From NCBI GenBank assembly GCA_032433765.1, contig JAVIAB010000092.1, positions 35,151,534 through 35,215,533 of the forward strand: a stretch of 64,000 nt of DNA, read 5' to 3'. Positions 22,972-34,772 of this stretch are shown one piece after another (position 1 is the first letter of the stretch; each line of letters starts with the position of its first letter). Under the pieces are notes generated by a model. The model saw only the letters and a list, made by a program, of their open reading frames with translations. It searched no databases and had not been told where the DNA came from. Origin of the DNA: Megaustenia siamemsis (lineage: Eukaryota; Mollusca; Gastropoda; Stylommatophora; Ariophantidae). A program made the translations under genes and the position numbers.

Positions 22972-23630
22972 TGCAGGAGTTCCCGTCAGGGGAATGAGAC
23001 GTTGCAGGAGTTCCCGTCAGGGGAATGAGACGTTGCAGGAGTTCTCGTCAGGGGAATGAGACGTTGCAGGAGTTCCCGTCAGGGGAATGAGACGTTGCAG
23101 GAGTTCTCGTCAGGGGAATGAGACGTTGCAGGAGTTCTCGTCAGGGGAATGAGACGTTGCAGGAGTTCCCGTCAGGGGAATGAGACGTTGCAGGAGTTCT
23201 CGTCAGGGGAATGAGACGTTGCAGGAGTTCCCGTCAGGGGAATGAGACGTTGCAGGAGTTCCCGTCAGGGGAATGAGACGTTGTAGGAGTTCCCGTCAGG
23301 GGAATGAGACGTTGCAGGAGTTCCCGTCAGGGGAATGAGAAGTTGCAGGAGTTCCCGTCAGGGGAATGAGACGTTGCAGGAGTTCTCGTCAGGGGAATGA
23401 GACGTTGCAGGAGTTCCAGTCAGGGGAATGAGACGTTGCAGGAGTTCCCGTCAGGGGAATGAGACGTTGCAGGAGTTCCCGTCAGGGGAATGAGACGTTG
23501 CAGGAGTTCCCGGCAGGGGAATGAGACGTTGTAGGAGTTCCCGTCAGGGGAATGAGACGTTGCAGGAGTTCCCGTCAGGGGAATGAGACGTTGCAGGAGT
23601 TCCCGTCAGGGGAATGAGAAGTTGTGGAAC
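22972..23630. repeat. 31-bp minisatellite, about 21 copies
   Basis: Unit GTTGCAGGAGTTCCCGTCAG plus GGGAATGAGAC. Copies differ by a few substitutions (CCCGTC/CTCGTC, CCAGTC, CCGGCAG, TTGTAGG), so the array is young or homogenised. Confidence 0.95.
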
Positions 23631-23669
23631 ATCAGGAAGTAACACAGAACTCGAAGTCGTGTGGGATGA

Positions 23670-24302
23670 ATGACTCATCAATACTCGCTAGAGAAGGAAG
23701 ATTCAGAGTTGCAGGTCAGAGCCTATCTTTCATACTCGCTAGAGAAGAAGATTCAGAGTTGCAGGTCAGAGCCTATCTTTCATACTCGCTAGAGAAGGGA
23801 TTCAGAGTTGCAGGTCAGAGCATATCTTTCATACTCGCTAGAGAAGGAAGATTCAGAGTTGCAGGTCAGAGTACTCGCTAGAGAAGGGTCAGAGTTGCAG
23901 TCAGAGCCTATCTTTCATACTCGCTAGAGAAGGAAGATTCAGAGTTGCAGGTCAGAGCCTATCTTTCATACTCGCTAGAGAAGGAAGATTCAGAGTTGCA
24001 GGTCAGAGCATATCTTTCATACTCGCTAGAGAAGGAAGATTCAGAGTTGCAGGTCAGAGCCTATCTTTCATACTCGCTGATTCAGAGTTGCATGTCAGAG
24101 CCTATCTTTCATACTCGCTAGAGAAGGGATTCAGAGTTGCAGGTCAGAGCCTATCTTTCATACTCGCTAGAGAAGGTCAGAGTTGCAGGTCTATCTTTCA
24201 TACTCGCTAGAGAAGGAAGATTCAGAGTTGCAGGTCAGAGCATATCTTTCATACTCGCTAGAGAAGGAAGATTCAGAGTTGCATGTCAGAGCCTATCTTT
24301 CA
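23670..24302. repeat. About 51-bp minisatellite with deletions, about 12 copies
   Basis: Unit contains TCTTTCATACTCGCTAGAGA and GGAAGATTCAGAGTTGCAGG. Several units lack 10-25 bp inside. It starts only about 40 bp after the preceding 31-bp array. Confidence 0.9.
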
Positions 24303-24344
24303 AAAACAGTAGACGCGTGGTGATACCCTCAAGATGGAGTGTTT

Positions 24345-24540
24345 TTTAGAGCGAAGGAACATTTAGCACATCCGCCCTTAAAAGGACATTAATTGGGCGT
24401 GTGTGCTTTGTGATATGGTTTGCGGTAGAACTGAGATATTTGCGCGTTTCGGCCCAACACACCAAACTTCTGCACGGTATTTTTAAGTTGCAGGTTGTCT
24501 TCCTTCTTCGATCTCTTCGCTTGGTCAGACAAGACTATTC
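24345..24540 (+). repeat. Dispersed repeat B, copy 1 (partial)
   Basis: Shares CATCCGCCCTTAAAAGGAC, GATATTTGCGCGTTTCGGCC and TCTTCGATCTC blocks with 25890-26262 and 52988-53325. It lacks the 5' and 3' ends of the longest copy. Confidence 0.8.
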
Positions 24541-24787
24541 ATGTAAATCATGTGTGAGCTGCCTAGTAATTAAAGCTGCTTTATTTCATGAAGTCAAGAT
24601 TGGCGTTGCTTTGAATGTTCCAGAAGTATACCCAGCACTGTTACATGTGTATACGTCACTGCACGTTTTACTGACTGCCTTTGTCTTTCACCAGAAACGA
24701 CAAGTAGTCATTTGGGGCCCTAACCTTTGCTGGACACTATTACAAAAGGACTATCAAGAAGATCTAAAGACGACTGAACAAGGATAT

Positions 24788-25044
24788 TTAAAAAAGTAAA
24801 GTACCCCCGTCACGCCAAGTGGCGTATAGGGAAATATGGTGTTAGTGACCCTATATTTTACAGACCTTCAGCACATGATTTTTGGGATAATGTGGTCGGT
24901 ATTACGCCCGTGCTGCTTTACTTTCCCAGAAAAAAATCCGGTACCCATTGAAGGCTGGGTGAACCGGAAGCCGTCGGTTGGGATCGAACCCTACCCCATG
25001 TCTTTTGTAGTCCAGTTCACTAACCACTGAGCTATCGCGGCTCC
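24788..25044 (-). mobile_element. SINE family 1, full length, with target duplication
   Basis: On the minus strand the head reads GATAGCTCAGTGGTTAGTGA, then GGTTCGATCCC, and the body matches the other copies. Perfect 14-bp direct repeats CTGAACAAGGATAT lie at 24774-24787 and 25045-25058. Confidence 0.93.
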
Positions 25045-25058
25045 CTGAACAAGGATAT

Positions 25059-25889
25059 GAATAAACTAAAACAACTGCACAACTTACGGCAAGGGAACGG
25101 ATATATCTACAAAATGTAAGGTTTTTATGAGCCTCAATTTGTTTCCATAGACAATTTCCATTTGTCCTAACATATGACTGTGAAGCATGGATTATCGACA
25201 AGATCTGCTGAAAATACAGCAATTCCTTTAAATGCAAGTGATACCGAAGAATACTCAGAACATCTTGAATGAAGATACTGAGCATGAACTTAACATTTCA
25301 GAGAACTGATTGATAATGAACATAAAAACGAGGAAAAGGGGTGGGAGTAGAGAAAGAAGTATGCTGATTATGTACAACATTTACGCTGTTGTGGAGTCAG
25401 GAACTACTACACTGTTCTTTATTTCATGACTTTGACAATTTCTTCTTTCTGTGAAATGTCGGTATTTATATGAAGATTTATTACAACCTCATGAATAATT
25501 ATGGATAGTGGGTTCTCTGAATTGCCCCCCTACCCACCTCCCCACAAACCAATCCTTATTAGACCCATAATCTTGTACAAATGGGATACTTTTGTTTCTT
25601 GCTTGTATGATTTTTTATAGTTCGTTTTCAACTGGTAATTTTGTTTCTTTTATTGCACATTTTTCTTTACTAAGCTGGTAATACTGTTTGCTGTATTAGT
25701 TAGGAATCTGCTCCTGTTTCCGTTTTCTCTCATTTAGTATTATCTTTTCTATTATATGTGTTGTTTCTAGATTGATCCACTTGTGTATTAATTCGTGTAA
25801 TCCTGGATATGTTTGTTTGTTGTCTTCCACTGATTTCTTTGAGATTTGCCACCTATAATGTATTTTGCATTTGCCTCTTTAAATGTATA
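25059..25889. other. No gene recognised
   Basis: A 127-codon minus frame at 24902-25285 begins inside the SINE and has no recognisable domain. Otherwise AT-rich. Confidence 0.45.
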
Positions 25890-26262
25890 ACTGCCTTGTC
25901 TTGCGCTCACCCGATGACTAAAGGAATAGAAGATCTCTTGGATAAGTCTGGTTCACCTATCATGATACACGCTATCCCGCATCGTCATCCGCCCTTAAAA
26001 GAACGTTAACTAGACGTAAATGCTTCGTATTGCTGTTTGTAGTTTAAAAAACTGATATTTGCATCCTTCAGCTCAGTACATCCATCTTCGACATGTCGCT
26101 TTTGGGTACCGCTTACCCCTTTCTCTCGAACCTTACTCACTTGGCCAGCCTAGACTGGTTAGCCTGTTGCTAGAGGCACCACAAAGAAGTGGAGTAGGAT
26201 ATGGATAGTTCTGATTCACCGATCCTGGCGCAAGTCATCAGCCATGAGTCGCTGACAACTCT
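25890..26262 (+). repeat. Dispersed repeat B, copy 2
   Basis: Begins CACCCGATGACTAAAG and ends AGTCGCTGACAACT, as does 52988-53325. The order of internal blocks is the same, with about a quarter of bases changed by eye. No A/B box and no conserved reading frame are seen, so the class is unknown. Confidence 0.8.
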
Positions 26263-26424
26263 GTTGCTATATGGGCACATCGCCTCCAAAATTCTGATTT
26301 ATTTATATTATTATTCCATTATAATGTTTTTATAAATGTTCGTCTATAATTTAATATATAAACCTTCACCTTTCACCTTCTTCTATCTCTTGGCTTTATA
26401 TCAATGACTCTTAGTAGCGGCGTC

Positions 26425-26856
26425 CAACGATTTATCTATATTGTAAAGATATAATTGGCACCCTATTTATTTACTTCAGCTACAACTAAACAACAATCAC
26501 TACCACCACTTCCCCCACCCCATCTCCTCTTCACACCTTTGCATAACGTACAGGCGGCTCAATATATTATTAATTATTAAGGATAGTACTGTTTGCCACG
26601 CCAATACGACAATTAGTAAGCTTTTTTTTTAATTTCTTCAACGATTTATCTATAATGTTGAGATATAATTGGCACCCTACTTATTTACTTCAGCTACAAC
26701 TTAACAACAATCACTGCCACCACTCCCCCCCCCCCCCAAATCATCTCCTCTTCACCCTCTTCACACCTTTACATAACGTACAGGCGGCTCTATATATTAT
26801 TAATCATTAAGGATAGTACTGTTTGCCACGCCAATGTGGCAATTAGTAAGTTTTTT
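26425..26856. repeat. 214-bp tandem duplication
   Basis: CAACGATTTATCTATA starts at 26425 and at 26639. The two copies share TAATTGGCACCCTA, CATAACGTACAGGCGGCTC and GATAGTACTGTTTGCCACGC. The second has a longer C run and an extra CACCCTCTT. Confidence 0.92.
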
Positions 26857-27479
26857 TTCCTTCATTGGAAAAGGGTACATGGCATGAATGTATGTATTGA
26901 TTTATGTTTAAAAAAAAATTACAACGGATGGGGCAAAAAATCGGAAACTATCATTAGTAACGTTCGGTGTGTGATATATAAACCAGTACTGTTCGGAGTA
27001 TGTTATGTAATCCAGAAACATTTGGTGTATCTTACTGTTGTCATTTTTTTATGTTTATTCTGAAGAGTCGTTAAGTTTGTGAATATTGATTACTTTACAT
27101 ATTAGCAACATTTGCTCTATTCCAAGCGGCAGAATTACTGCAACTCTTTTACAGAATAGTTCATCCTCTCTTATAGAATAGAACAATTTTGATACTGTTC
27201 TGTTTTGATTTTCCTGACTACACATTCAATGTCACAGTTCCTATTATAATTAAATTGTATATTATCATTTCTTGTATGATTTGGCTTCAGTTGCTCCCAC
27301 CCCGCTCAATCAGTCTTTACATTCAAGGAACACAGTCCTGCCTCGTGTTTTACTGCTACGGTATTTAATACGTTCTTGTCATTATGGATTATTTACGACC
27401 TTCAGCCCTGCCAGTCTGAGAATTTCACATCCGGGTGTCTACACCGCGATTAAAGTGTACCTCCGGTGGAGATAAATAA
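26857..27479. other. No gene recognised
   Basis: No domain or repeat was recognised. GCTCCCACCCC-type sequence at 27290 is isolated. Confidence 0.45.
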
Positions 27480-27715
27480 TAATAAATGAATACTATTATA
27501 GAGGGAAACTCTCGAGGCGATAATTCAGCCGTATCATTTCAGATGAAGAGGTATGTTTAAAGCACTCGGAAAAATGCCGAATAATCAACAACAGATTAAA
27601 AAACAAAACAAAGAACAATATATGGTCCGAAGATGGATTGAACCCGTACTACTTGGCACGGCGCCTTGCCAGAAGCCAAACGCTAGGGAACACTGCCAAC
27701 TCAGCTGGTGGTCTT
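27480..27715 (-). mobile_element. SINE-like element C
   Basis: On the minus strand a tRNA-like head (GCTGAGTTGGCAGTGTTCCC; B-box-like GGGTTCAATCC) leads into a body with TTTCCGAGTGCTTTAAACAT and an end reading ATTATCGCCTC... with an ATTTATTATTATT tail. Related pieces lie at 34690-34772, 35600-35645, 35655-35830 and 50310-50445. Confidence 0.7.
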
Positions 27716-27769
27716 GTTTCAACACGTGCTACTGTTTACAAACATGGGATTGTTTTCCTGTTATGCAAC

Positions 27770-28335
27770 TTGTTTTCTTTAAAACAAAGTCCTATTGTGG
27801 AATACATGTTACTTATTTTTAAACAAATGGTTGACAGTTCTATTATAGAACATGTGTTACTTTATTTAACACAAAGGGTTGTCAGTCCTATTATGAAACA
27901 AACGTTAATTTTTTTTACACAAAGGGTTGTCAGCCCTATTATGAAGCATATGTTAATTTTTTTTTACACAAAGGGTTGTCATTCCTATTATGAAACACAT
28001 GTTAATTTTTTTAACACAAAGGATTGTCAGTTCTATTAAGAAACATGTTAATTTTTTTAACACAAAGGGTTGTCAGTCCTATTATGGAACATATGTTACA
28101 TTTTTAACATAAATGGTTGTCAGTCCTATTATGGAACATATGGAACATATGTTACATTTTTAACATAAATGGTTGTCAGCCCTATTATGGAACACATGTT
28201 ACAGTTTTTATGTTACATAACACAAAGGGTTGTCAGTCATATTATGGGACACATGTTACATTAATAACACAAAGGGTTGTCAGTCCTATTATGGAACACA
28301 TTACATTTTTAACACAAAGAGTTGTCAGTCTTTGA
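27770..28335. repeat. About 50-bp minisatellite, about 11 copies
   Basis: Units contain ACACAAAGGGTTGTCAGTCC, TATTATGGAACA and CATGTTAC, with variable T runs, so unit length differs. Confidence 0.88.
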
Positions 28336-28339
28336 TGCA

Positions 28340-31254
28340 ACTCTCAGTGTGGAGAACATGGACTCTCCATTTTGTCCCATCCCTAACCGTACAAACAATG
28401 GTCCAGCTTTGTAGTACCTGTCATTACATCACCAACACGTTAACAAGAAAATACACCGCAGACTACTTCGCCTGATAATCTATCACCATCTTATATTAGA
28501 CGAGACTCTTGTTGTCAATACGAATATCATTGAAATATTGATCATATTTACGCTTGCAAACTATATTTAATTGCGGTTTTTTTCTTGCCTTCTAATGTGG
28601 TCCTCTTTGTTCTATAAATGTTCTACAACGGCATAGAAACTTTGTACTCAGCCTTTTCATCGATGTTGACAGTACCATTGGTCTGGCTAGGGCACAAATG
28701 TAACGGGCTCGAAGCAATACAACGCCCATTAGTGGCTGTCTTACTTTCCTTTCTCACGTTAAGTGACAGAATTAAGGTTGTAGATAAACACATTCGTTAT
28801 CTTGATTTCACTCTCTCTCACTCACTCACACTCTCTCTCTCTAAGTTAACCAGTAACTTACAGAATCAATCATGCGTGTGCTTCTGCGCAACCTTAGCTC
28901 ATAATCTCTTGACAACTACTATTTAAACAATCTAATTTTTTAGCAACAAATTACTCCAACGGCAAAGTAGTATGGTACCTACCTGATCTTCATAGTACAT
29001 GTACATGAAAACGAAAAACAACGTTGAATCTTCGACGTAGTGTGCTAGTGGAACTTAATATCCTCTCAGTTCTCGTTCCTCTACAAAGTCAAGGGAAAAG
29101 AAATTGACGAAGAGAATGACAGACAGAACAATTGCGATTCCCGGGTATTGATTTCTTGGCATGATGCTACTGTCGTAAGCTACTGGCGACCATTTTGTTG
29201 ATATTTAAAAAAATAAAAATATTATGGGGCATGGAAATAACGCACTGTATAAGACTGTTCACCTGGAAATAAGCATTGAAGAACAACAGAAAATGAGATG
29301 GGCTGGTAGAGGCACTAATTGAATCGTGATTTAATATTAAACAACAACAACGTACTAATGACCTGAGCAATTTATAATTGATAGGATGAGTGAACCCCCA
29401 TTGAAGAAAGGTGGAGAAAACGCACACAGAAATCAAGACAACGAATCACACCAAGCCAGTGAATTAAATTCAGCTTTAAAAATATTTGTGAGTGAAATAT
29501 GTCACAAGAAATTCGCAAAGCTGGTATGTATAAGCTAAAGCTTTAGCTTACTGCTTGTGTGTGTGAGTGGGAAGATCAAGTGAAGATTTAGACCTAGTCA
29601 GTCAGTGCGCTCTCAATTACCACATGAACCATTAGCTGACAACTGCGTGCAATGTCAGTGTGGCTACAGGGCTGTATTCTTCACATGTGGTGCTGGTGGT
29701 GGCGTGGGGGGGGGGGGGGGGGCGCAGATTTATGACCTGATTTTTTTTCCCAAATCCCATAAGTGACAAACCATCACTGGCGACGAGTAAGGTTGTATAG
29801 ATAAACAGTCAACCAATGTGTGATCGACAGCTGGTAACCAATGAAAAAATAAGTGCTCTGAAAATCAATAATATTAATACAGTGTAAACATATTATTTCG
29901 GAGATTGATAAAATAAATCTATGTGGATCGATTTGATCTAAAAATCAAATGGATCAATTGCGCGTATTTTAATTTACTGATAAAACCGAACAATCAACAA
30001 TGTGTATCTGCTTTGTAAAGTAATATTAGAAGCAGGAGTCAACAGTTTTTAATTTTTTTTTTTTAAGTCTCCAAAACTGCTTACTTTCGACTGTACCCAA
30101 CGACAGCGACTCAAATGTCATACAGAAATACCAAAAGTCGCATAAATATACCAACTGCCACACTAAAAATACCAAAACTCACACACAAATACCTAGTCAC
30201 AAATTAATGGTAACAGTCTCACAAATACCAATAGTCATGCAAGGATATCAACAGTCACATGGCTAGAGAATCAATACGCGGGTGTAATATAGAAGACCAG
30301 ATGCTCGGACCAGATGACCCAGTTTAAAACTTATGAACGTGTCCTGGCTGAAAATACTGAACACAAGAAATGTTTGTGGTGATGCCTTGCATCCGTGGTT
30401 CATCGCAGGCTTTCTATAACACAGAGGAAGTTATTTGATGAAACAGATGTTAACAGCAATAAGAGATTATACAGTCTAGTTTATAAAACACTCAAGATTG
30501 GTACGAACAGATCAAAGAAGCAAAAAGAGTAAGCTAAAAAAAAGTCCAGGGTAATTTGTGGTAAGAACAAGATGTTTGCAAAATAACCTTTTTGAAATAT
30601 GGGGCATGTGAACACTAGGATTATAATTGTTTCAAAAGCTACAAAAACGTGGCAACAGAAAACTTGGAACTGTGAAGTTGTTTAGGAGAACAAAGCCTCC
30701 ATGTTTACTGTATGTGTGGTACAACTCAAAGAAATCATTCACTGACGCTCCCTATTTGACCATTCCATACCAAAAGTAACCAACAAAATAAACCTGAAAA
30801 ATTGCAACAATAAACACACAACGCTTTTCAGTTATAATAAACCTGGCACAACAACAATAAATACAACGCATTTCAGTGATGATACATCTGACCCTCCTCG
30901 GAAAGCTTAAGTTTCAGCCTCTCTTGAAAAGTAGGCGATATGATGTGATACTGACCAGAATACTTCTAAATGTGTCCAACGTCACGGGGAAAAAAACTAT
31001 TTAGTAATATCATACTTCACATACGCCTTGACAAGTACTCATAACTTAATGTAATGGCAACCGATAAACGTGTTTACTAGGTCTAAACTATGAAAGATTG
31101 ACCCCGTCTCCGTATCCCTAGTTACTGATCTACAAATCAGTCAGTGGTGGCCAATACGCCTTGCAACAATCTTTGCTGCAGCATCCGTGAATGTGCCAAG
31201 TCCATGGCTATACTTTGAAGGGAACAAGCAAATAATTGTATTGCTGCGATAAAT
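28340..31254. other. No gene recognised in about 2.9 kb
   Basis: It contains a CT-rich run near 28806-28838, a perfect palindrome at 29531-29550, a G homopolymer near 29705-29722 and a loose repeat of CACAAATACCAA-like words at about 30115-30260. No protein family was recognised. Confidence 0.5.
29531..29550. other. Perfect 20-bp palindrome
   Basis: TAAGCTAAAGCTTTAGCTTA equals its own reverse complement. No neighbouring element explains it. Confidence 0.8.
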
Positions 31255-31748
31255 TAGGAGCAAGTAGTGGGTGTAATATACACTGCCACAAAGTATAAGA
31301 GCAAGTAGTGGGTGTAATATACACTGCCACAAAGTATAAGAGCAAGTAGTGGGTGTAATATACACTGCCACAAAGTATAAGAGCAAGTAGTGGGTGTAAT
31401 ATACACTCCCACAAAGTATAAGAGCAAGTAGTGGGTGTAATATACACTCCTACAAAGTATAAGAGCAAGTAGTGGGTGTAATATACACTCCCACAAAGTA
31501 TAAGAGCAAGTAGTGGGTGTAATATACACTGCCACAAAGTATAAGAGCAAGCGATGGGTGTAATATACACTCCCACAAAGTATAAGAGCAAGCGATGGGT
31601 GTAATATACACTGCCACAAAGTATAAGAGCAAGCGATGGGTGTAATATACACTGCCACAAAGTATAAGAGCAAGCGATGGGTGTAATATACACTCCCACA
31701 AAGTATAAGAGCAAGCGATGGGTGTAATATACACTGCCACAAAGTATG
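31255..31748 (-). repeat. 41-bp minisatellite, left arm of giant inverted repeat, about 12 copies
   Basis: Unit contains AGTGGGTGTAATATACACTG and CCACAAAGTATAAGAGCAAG. The outer seven or so units read GCAAGTAGTGGG and the inner ones GCAAGCGATGGG. Because 41 is not a multiple of 3, the three minus frames open through it as repeats of YFVAVYITP / LILCGSVYYTH / CILHP. These are artefacts. Confidence 0.95.
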
Positions 31749-31854
31749 GTAACAACTAAAACGGAACAGTCGTGTTTGTTCTCGTCTTCTGAAGAAGCCT
31801 GCATGTAAGCCGAAACGTCATGATTTTGTTTTGTTCCTTTTTTTTTTTAAAGCT

Positions 31855-32283
31855 GTGACCATACTTTGTAGGAGTGTAAATTACACCCATCGCTTGCTCT
31901 TATACTTTGTAGGAGTGTAAATTACACCCATCGCTTGCTCTTATACTTTGTAGGAGTGTAAATTACACCCATCGCTTGCTCTTATACTTTGTAGGAGTGT
32001 AAATTACACCCATCGCTTGCTCTTATACTTTGTAGGAGTGTAAATTACACCCATCGCTTGCTCTTATACTTTGTAGGAATGTAAATTACACCCATCGCTT
32101 GCTCTTATACTTTGTAGGAGTGTAAATTACACCCATCGCTTGCTCTTATACTTTGTAGGAGTGTAAATTACACCCATCGCTTGCTCTTATACTTTGTAGG
32201 AGTGTAAATTACACCCATCGCTTGCTCTTATACTTTGTAGGAGTGTAAACTACACCCATCGCTTGCTCTTATACTTTGTAGGA
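31855..32283 (+). repeat. 41-bp minisatellite, right arm of giant inverted repeat, about 10 copies
   Basis: The unit is the reverse complement of the left-arm unit (TACTTTGTAGGAGTGTAAAT, then TACACCCATCGCTTGCTC). All right-arm units carry the CGATGGG variant, which the left arm has only in its inner half. Confidence 0.95.
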
Positions 32284-32384
32284 TGAATATATCTTGACAT
32301 CCAATGTCTTTTTCATAAGAAAGACTATGTAATAGGCAACAACAACAAAAACACTTGCCCAAAGGAGGTCGATTGTTGATGATC

Positions 32385-32600
32385 AGGTCTCATTTTGTTT
32401 GTTCCTGCTGAAGGCCTATTGATCCGAAACGTCGTTCCAATTTGTGTCGTCTATCAACCACGTAAAGCTTTTACCATACCATTTGTTCTATATTTTTTTT
32501 CCATTCTCTCTCACATTTAGCTTTACTGCAGCTTCGCATTTTTATGCATTCGTTTGCATTTCTTTGCCTTAACCCCTGCAAAATGTAAACCTCTGCTTAT
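32385..32600 (+). repeat. Dispersed repeat D, 3' fragment (copy 3)
   Basis: Matches 21660-21850 and 34440-34640, from TTTGTTCCTGCTGAAGGCC to the CATTTGCATTTCTTTGCC end. The 5' part is absent. Confidence 0.82.
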
Positions 32601-32619
32601 ATTCTTGTTGCAAACTTTG

Positions 32620-33569
32620 CAAGATATAAGTTTCTATTACCAAAACACTTGATATTTTTCTATACTACGTGCATAACTAAGATGAAACTTCATAAACCTC
32701 ATTGATCAGTTACCCATACAAACAAATCAACCCATCGCCCAATCTTTAACCAAAAAAAAAAAATGCTTCAAAGTGCTTTCTTTCACCTGAACGATCCGAG
32801 ACAGTGATGCCCTGATGATTTTACATGATGCAGCAAAATATGGTGTCAATTTACATAATACCTACAAAAACAGTTTTAAATTTATATATTAAAAAAAAGA
32901 AACTTCACCGCGAACATTCTCAAAACTTGTGTGCAAATATACATAGATATGTATGTATGTATGTTTGTGTATATATGTATATTTAAGATGCCCAGAAGAA
33001 GATGGATAGATGCAGTGACAGAGACATATAACAACAAAGGAAAATCACTAATTCAGAAAGATCGAGCAGCGTAAGAACGACAAATGATATAACCATAACA
33101 CCTTTTAGGTATCAGTGAAAAGAGAAAATAAGAAAGATAGAAAGAAGATATATGTGTGTGTATATATATATATATATATATAAGATGGTTAAATTGCTTT
33201 ATTTCATCAGGAGTTTGAACTGAACAATGAAAAAAAAAAAGAAAAAAAAAAGAACTTGCATCCAATGACCACCGGGTTAAATGACAAAATTATTTTCCAA
33301 TTATTTCCTTTTACAGCCCTTTATTTTATTATTATATTGTTGTTATTTTTAAGTGAAGAAAACCAGCTACTCCCCTCGGAGTTATCTTCCCAACATCCGT
33401 AGAGCGCCACGACCTCGTTATCAGCCTGCTTTGTCGTTTGTGTACAGCAAACAACAGATGCTCAATTATATTTAAATTGCCTTGCTATTACTGTTACTTA
33501 AGTGCATTATAAGTGTCAATAATACATCACTCTGACCCAACGTGGCATGAATGTATCTCACTCGTATAC
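32620..33569. other. No gene recognised
   Basis: Short TATG/TA runs near 32945-32985 and 33160-33182, and an A-rich tract near 33229-33252. At 32990-33100 AGATGCCCAGAAGAAGATGG may be a LINE scrap, but it is too short to call. Confidence 0.45.
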
Positions 33570-34640
33570 CTAGTTTCCCTTTAATCGCTCCTTCCCTATT
33601 GCAGTCTTCTTTGCTACCCATGTTTAGGTACTTTAGTCTATCCACTATGCCGTGCTATTCATAGCTCTCCTCCACTACACCCCACTGCGACAGTTTGGTG
33701 GTTTCCTATACCTCTTTTGTCTATTCTACTTATCTTTCACATGTTTATCATTGTACCCCACCCTCAGACATATTCTTTTCGCCTTTCGAGTACCTGTTAT
33801 TCTTCTGTTCTGTTCTTTCTCCTTTATGTATGCACACTGACCTCGGTGTGTATTCTCCTGGTTATGGGGGCGTTATGCGCACTTTTCTGCACATATATGA
33901 TTGTCTCTGTATGAATTTGCATATGCAGGCATGTGCTCATATGTATGGGTACGGGTATGCTTGTATGCATGTATGTGTGTGTGTGCGTGTGTATGTATGT
34001 ATGTATGTATGTATGTATGTATGTATGTATGTATGTATGTATGTATGTATGTATGTATGTATGTATGTATGTATATATATATATATATATATATGCAGTT
34101 ATGCATATGTATATATGCGAATTTTTGTGTGAGTGTATACATGTATGCGTTGCCTCTTAGATACTTATAGATATTGTCAGTGTCTTTGTAATCGCGGTAA
34201 CCTAGACAGTGTACACCCCACTAACATAGTTTAAGAACCCTTACACGAGCAGTGTATTTACAACGCACAAACGCGAATCTCTCTCTTTCTCGTTCCGGCC
34301 ACGGTCCACGAAACAAGGAAGACATTTCTCTTTTCTTAAACCAGTTTTGATTATTTTGTTTCGGATGTTTATTATTAGTTAGCTATGTAGGATTAGTTTT
34401 ATTTACTTATATATATATGTGTGTATATATATAATGTGTGTGTTGTTTGTTTGTTCCTGCTGAAGGCCTATTGATCCGAAACGTCGTTCAAATTTGTGCC
34501 GTCTATCAATCACGTAAAGCTTTTACCGTACCATTTTTTCTATATATTTTTTTTCAATTCTCCCCCCACATTTAGCTTTACTACAGCGTCGCATTTTTAT
34601 GCATTCATTTGCATTTCTTTGCCATAACCCTTACATCACA
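33570..34640 (+). repeat. Dispersed repeat D, copy 2 (uninterrupted)
   Basis: The complete reference copy, about 1.07 kb. The 5' region has C/T-rich text without stops in two frames. A (TATG)n/(TA)n microsatellite fills about 33980-34095. The 3' region carries the GCTGAAGGCC / CCGAAACGTCG block. Frames at 33652-34170 are open but not conserved with copy 1 as a protein. No TIR or tRNA promoter was found. Confidence 0.85.
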
Positions 34641-34689
34641 TGCAACCGTAAAAGTGAAAGTTCTATCTCCATTACGAAGTAAGGAAATA

Positions 34690-34772
34690 TTGGAGACTAA
34701 TAATAATAAATGAATATTATTATAGAGGGAAACTTCCGAGGCGATAATTCAGCGAATTATAGGAGGATGAGG
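34690..34772 (-). mobile_element. SINE-like element C, 3' part, split by a LINE
   Basis: Carries AATGAATATTATTATAGAGG, then CGAGGCGATAATTCAGCG, like 27480-27545. The continuation (TTTACAGCACTCGGAAAAAA) appears only at 35603, after the LINE. Confidence 0.75.

Noticed and set aside
22972..23630. Possible CRISPR-like array of regular repeats
   Set aside because: Units are contiguous with no unique spacers, in a eukaryotic context; it is a plain minisatellite.
31208..31804. 198-codon minus-strand frame with hydrophobic repeats resembling membrane segments
   Set aside because: Produced by a 41-bp array read in rotating frames; neighbouring frames are also open.
33901..34170. Met/Tyr/Val/Cys-rich frames over (TATG)n
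   Set aside because: Translation of a microsatellite inside repeat D.
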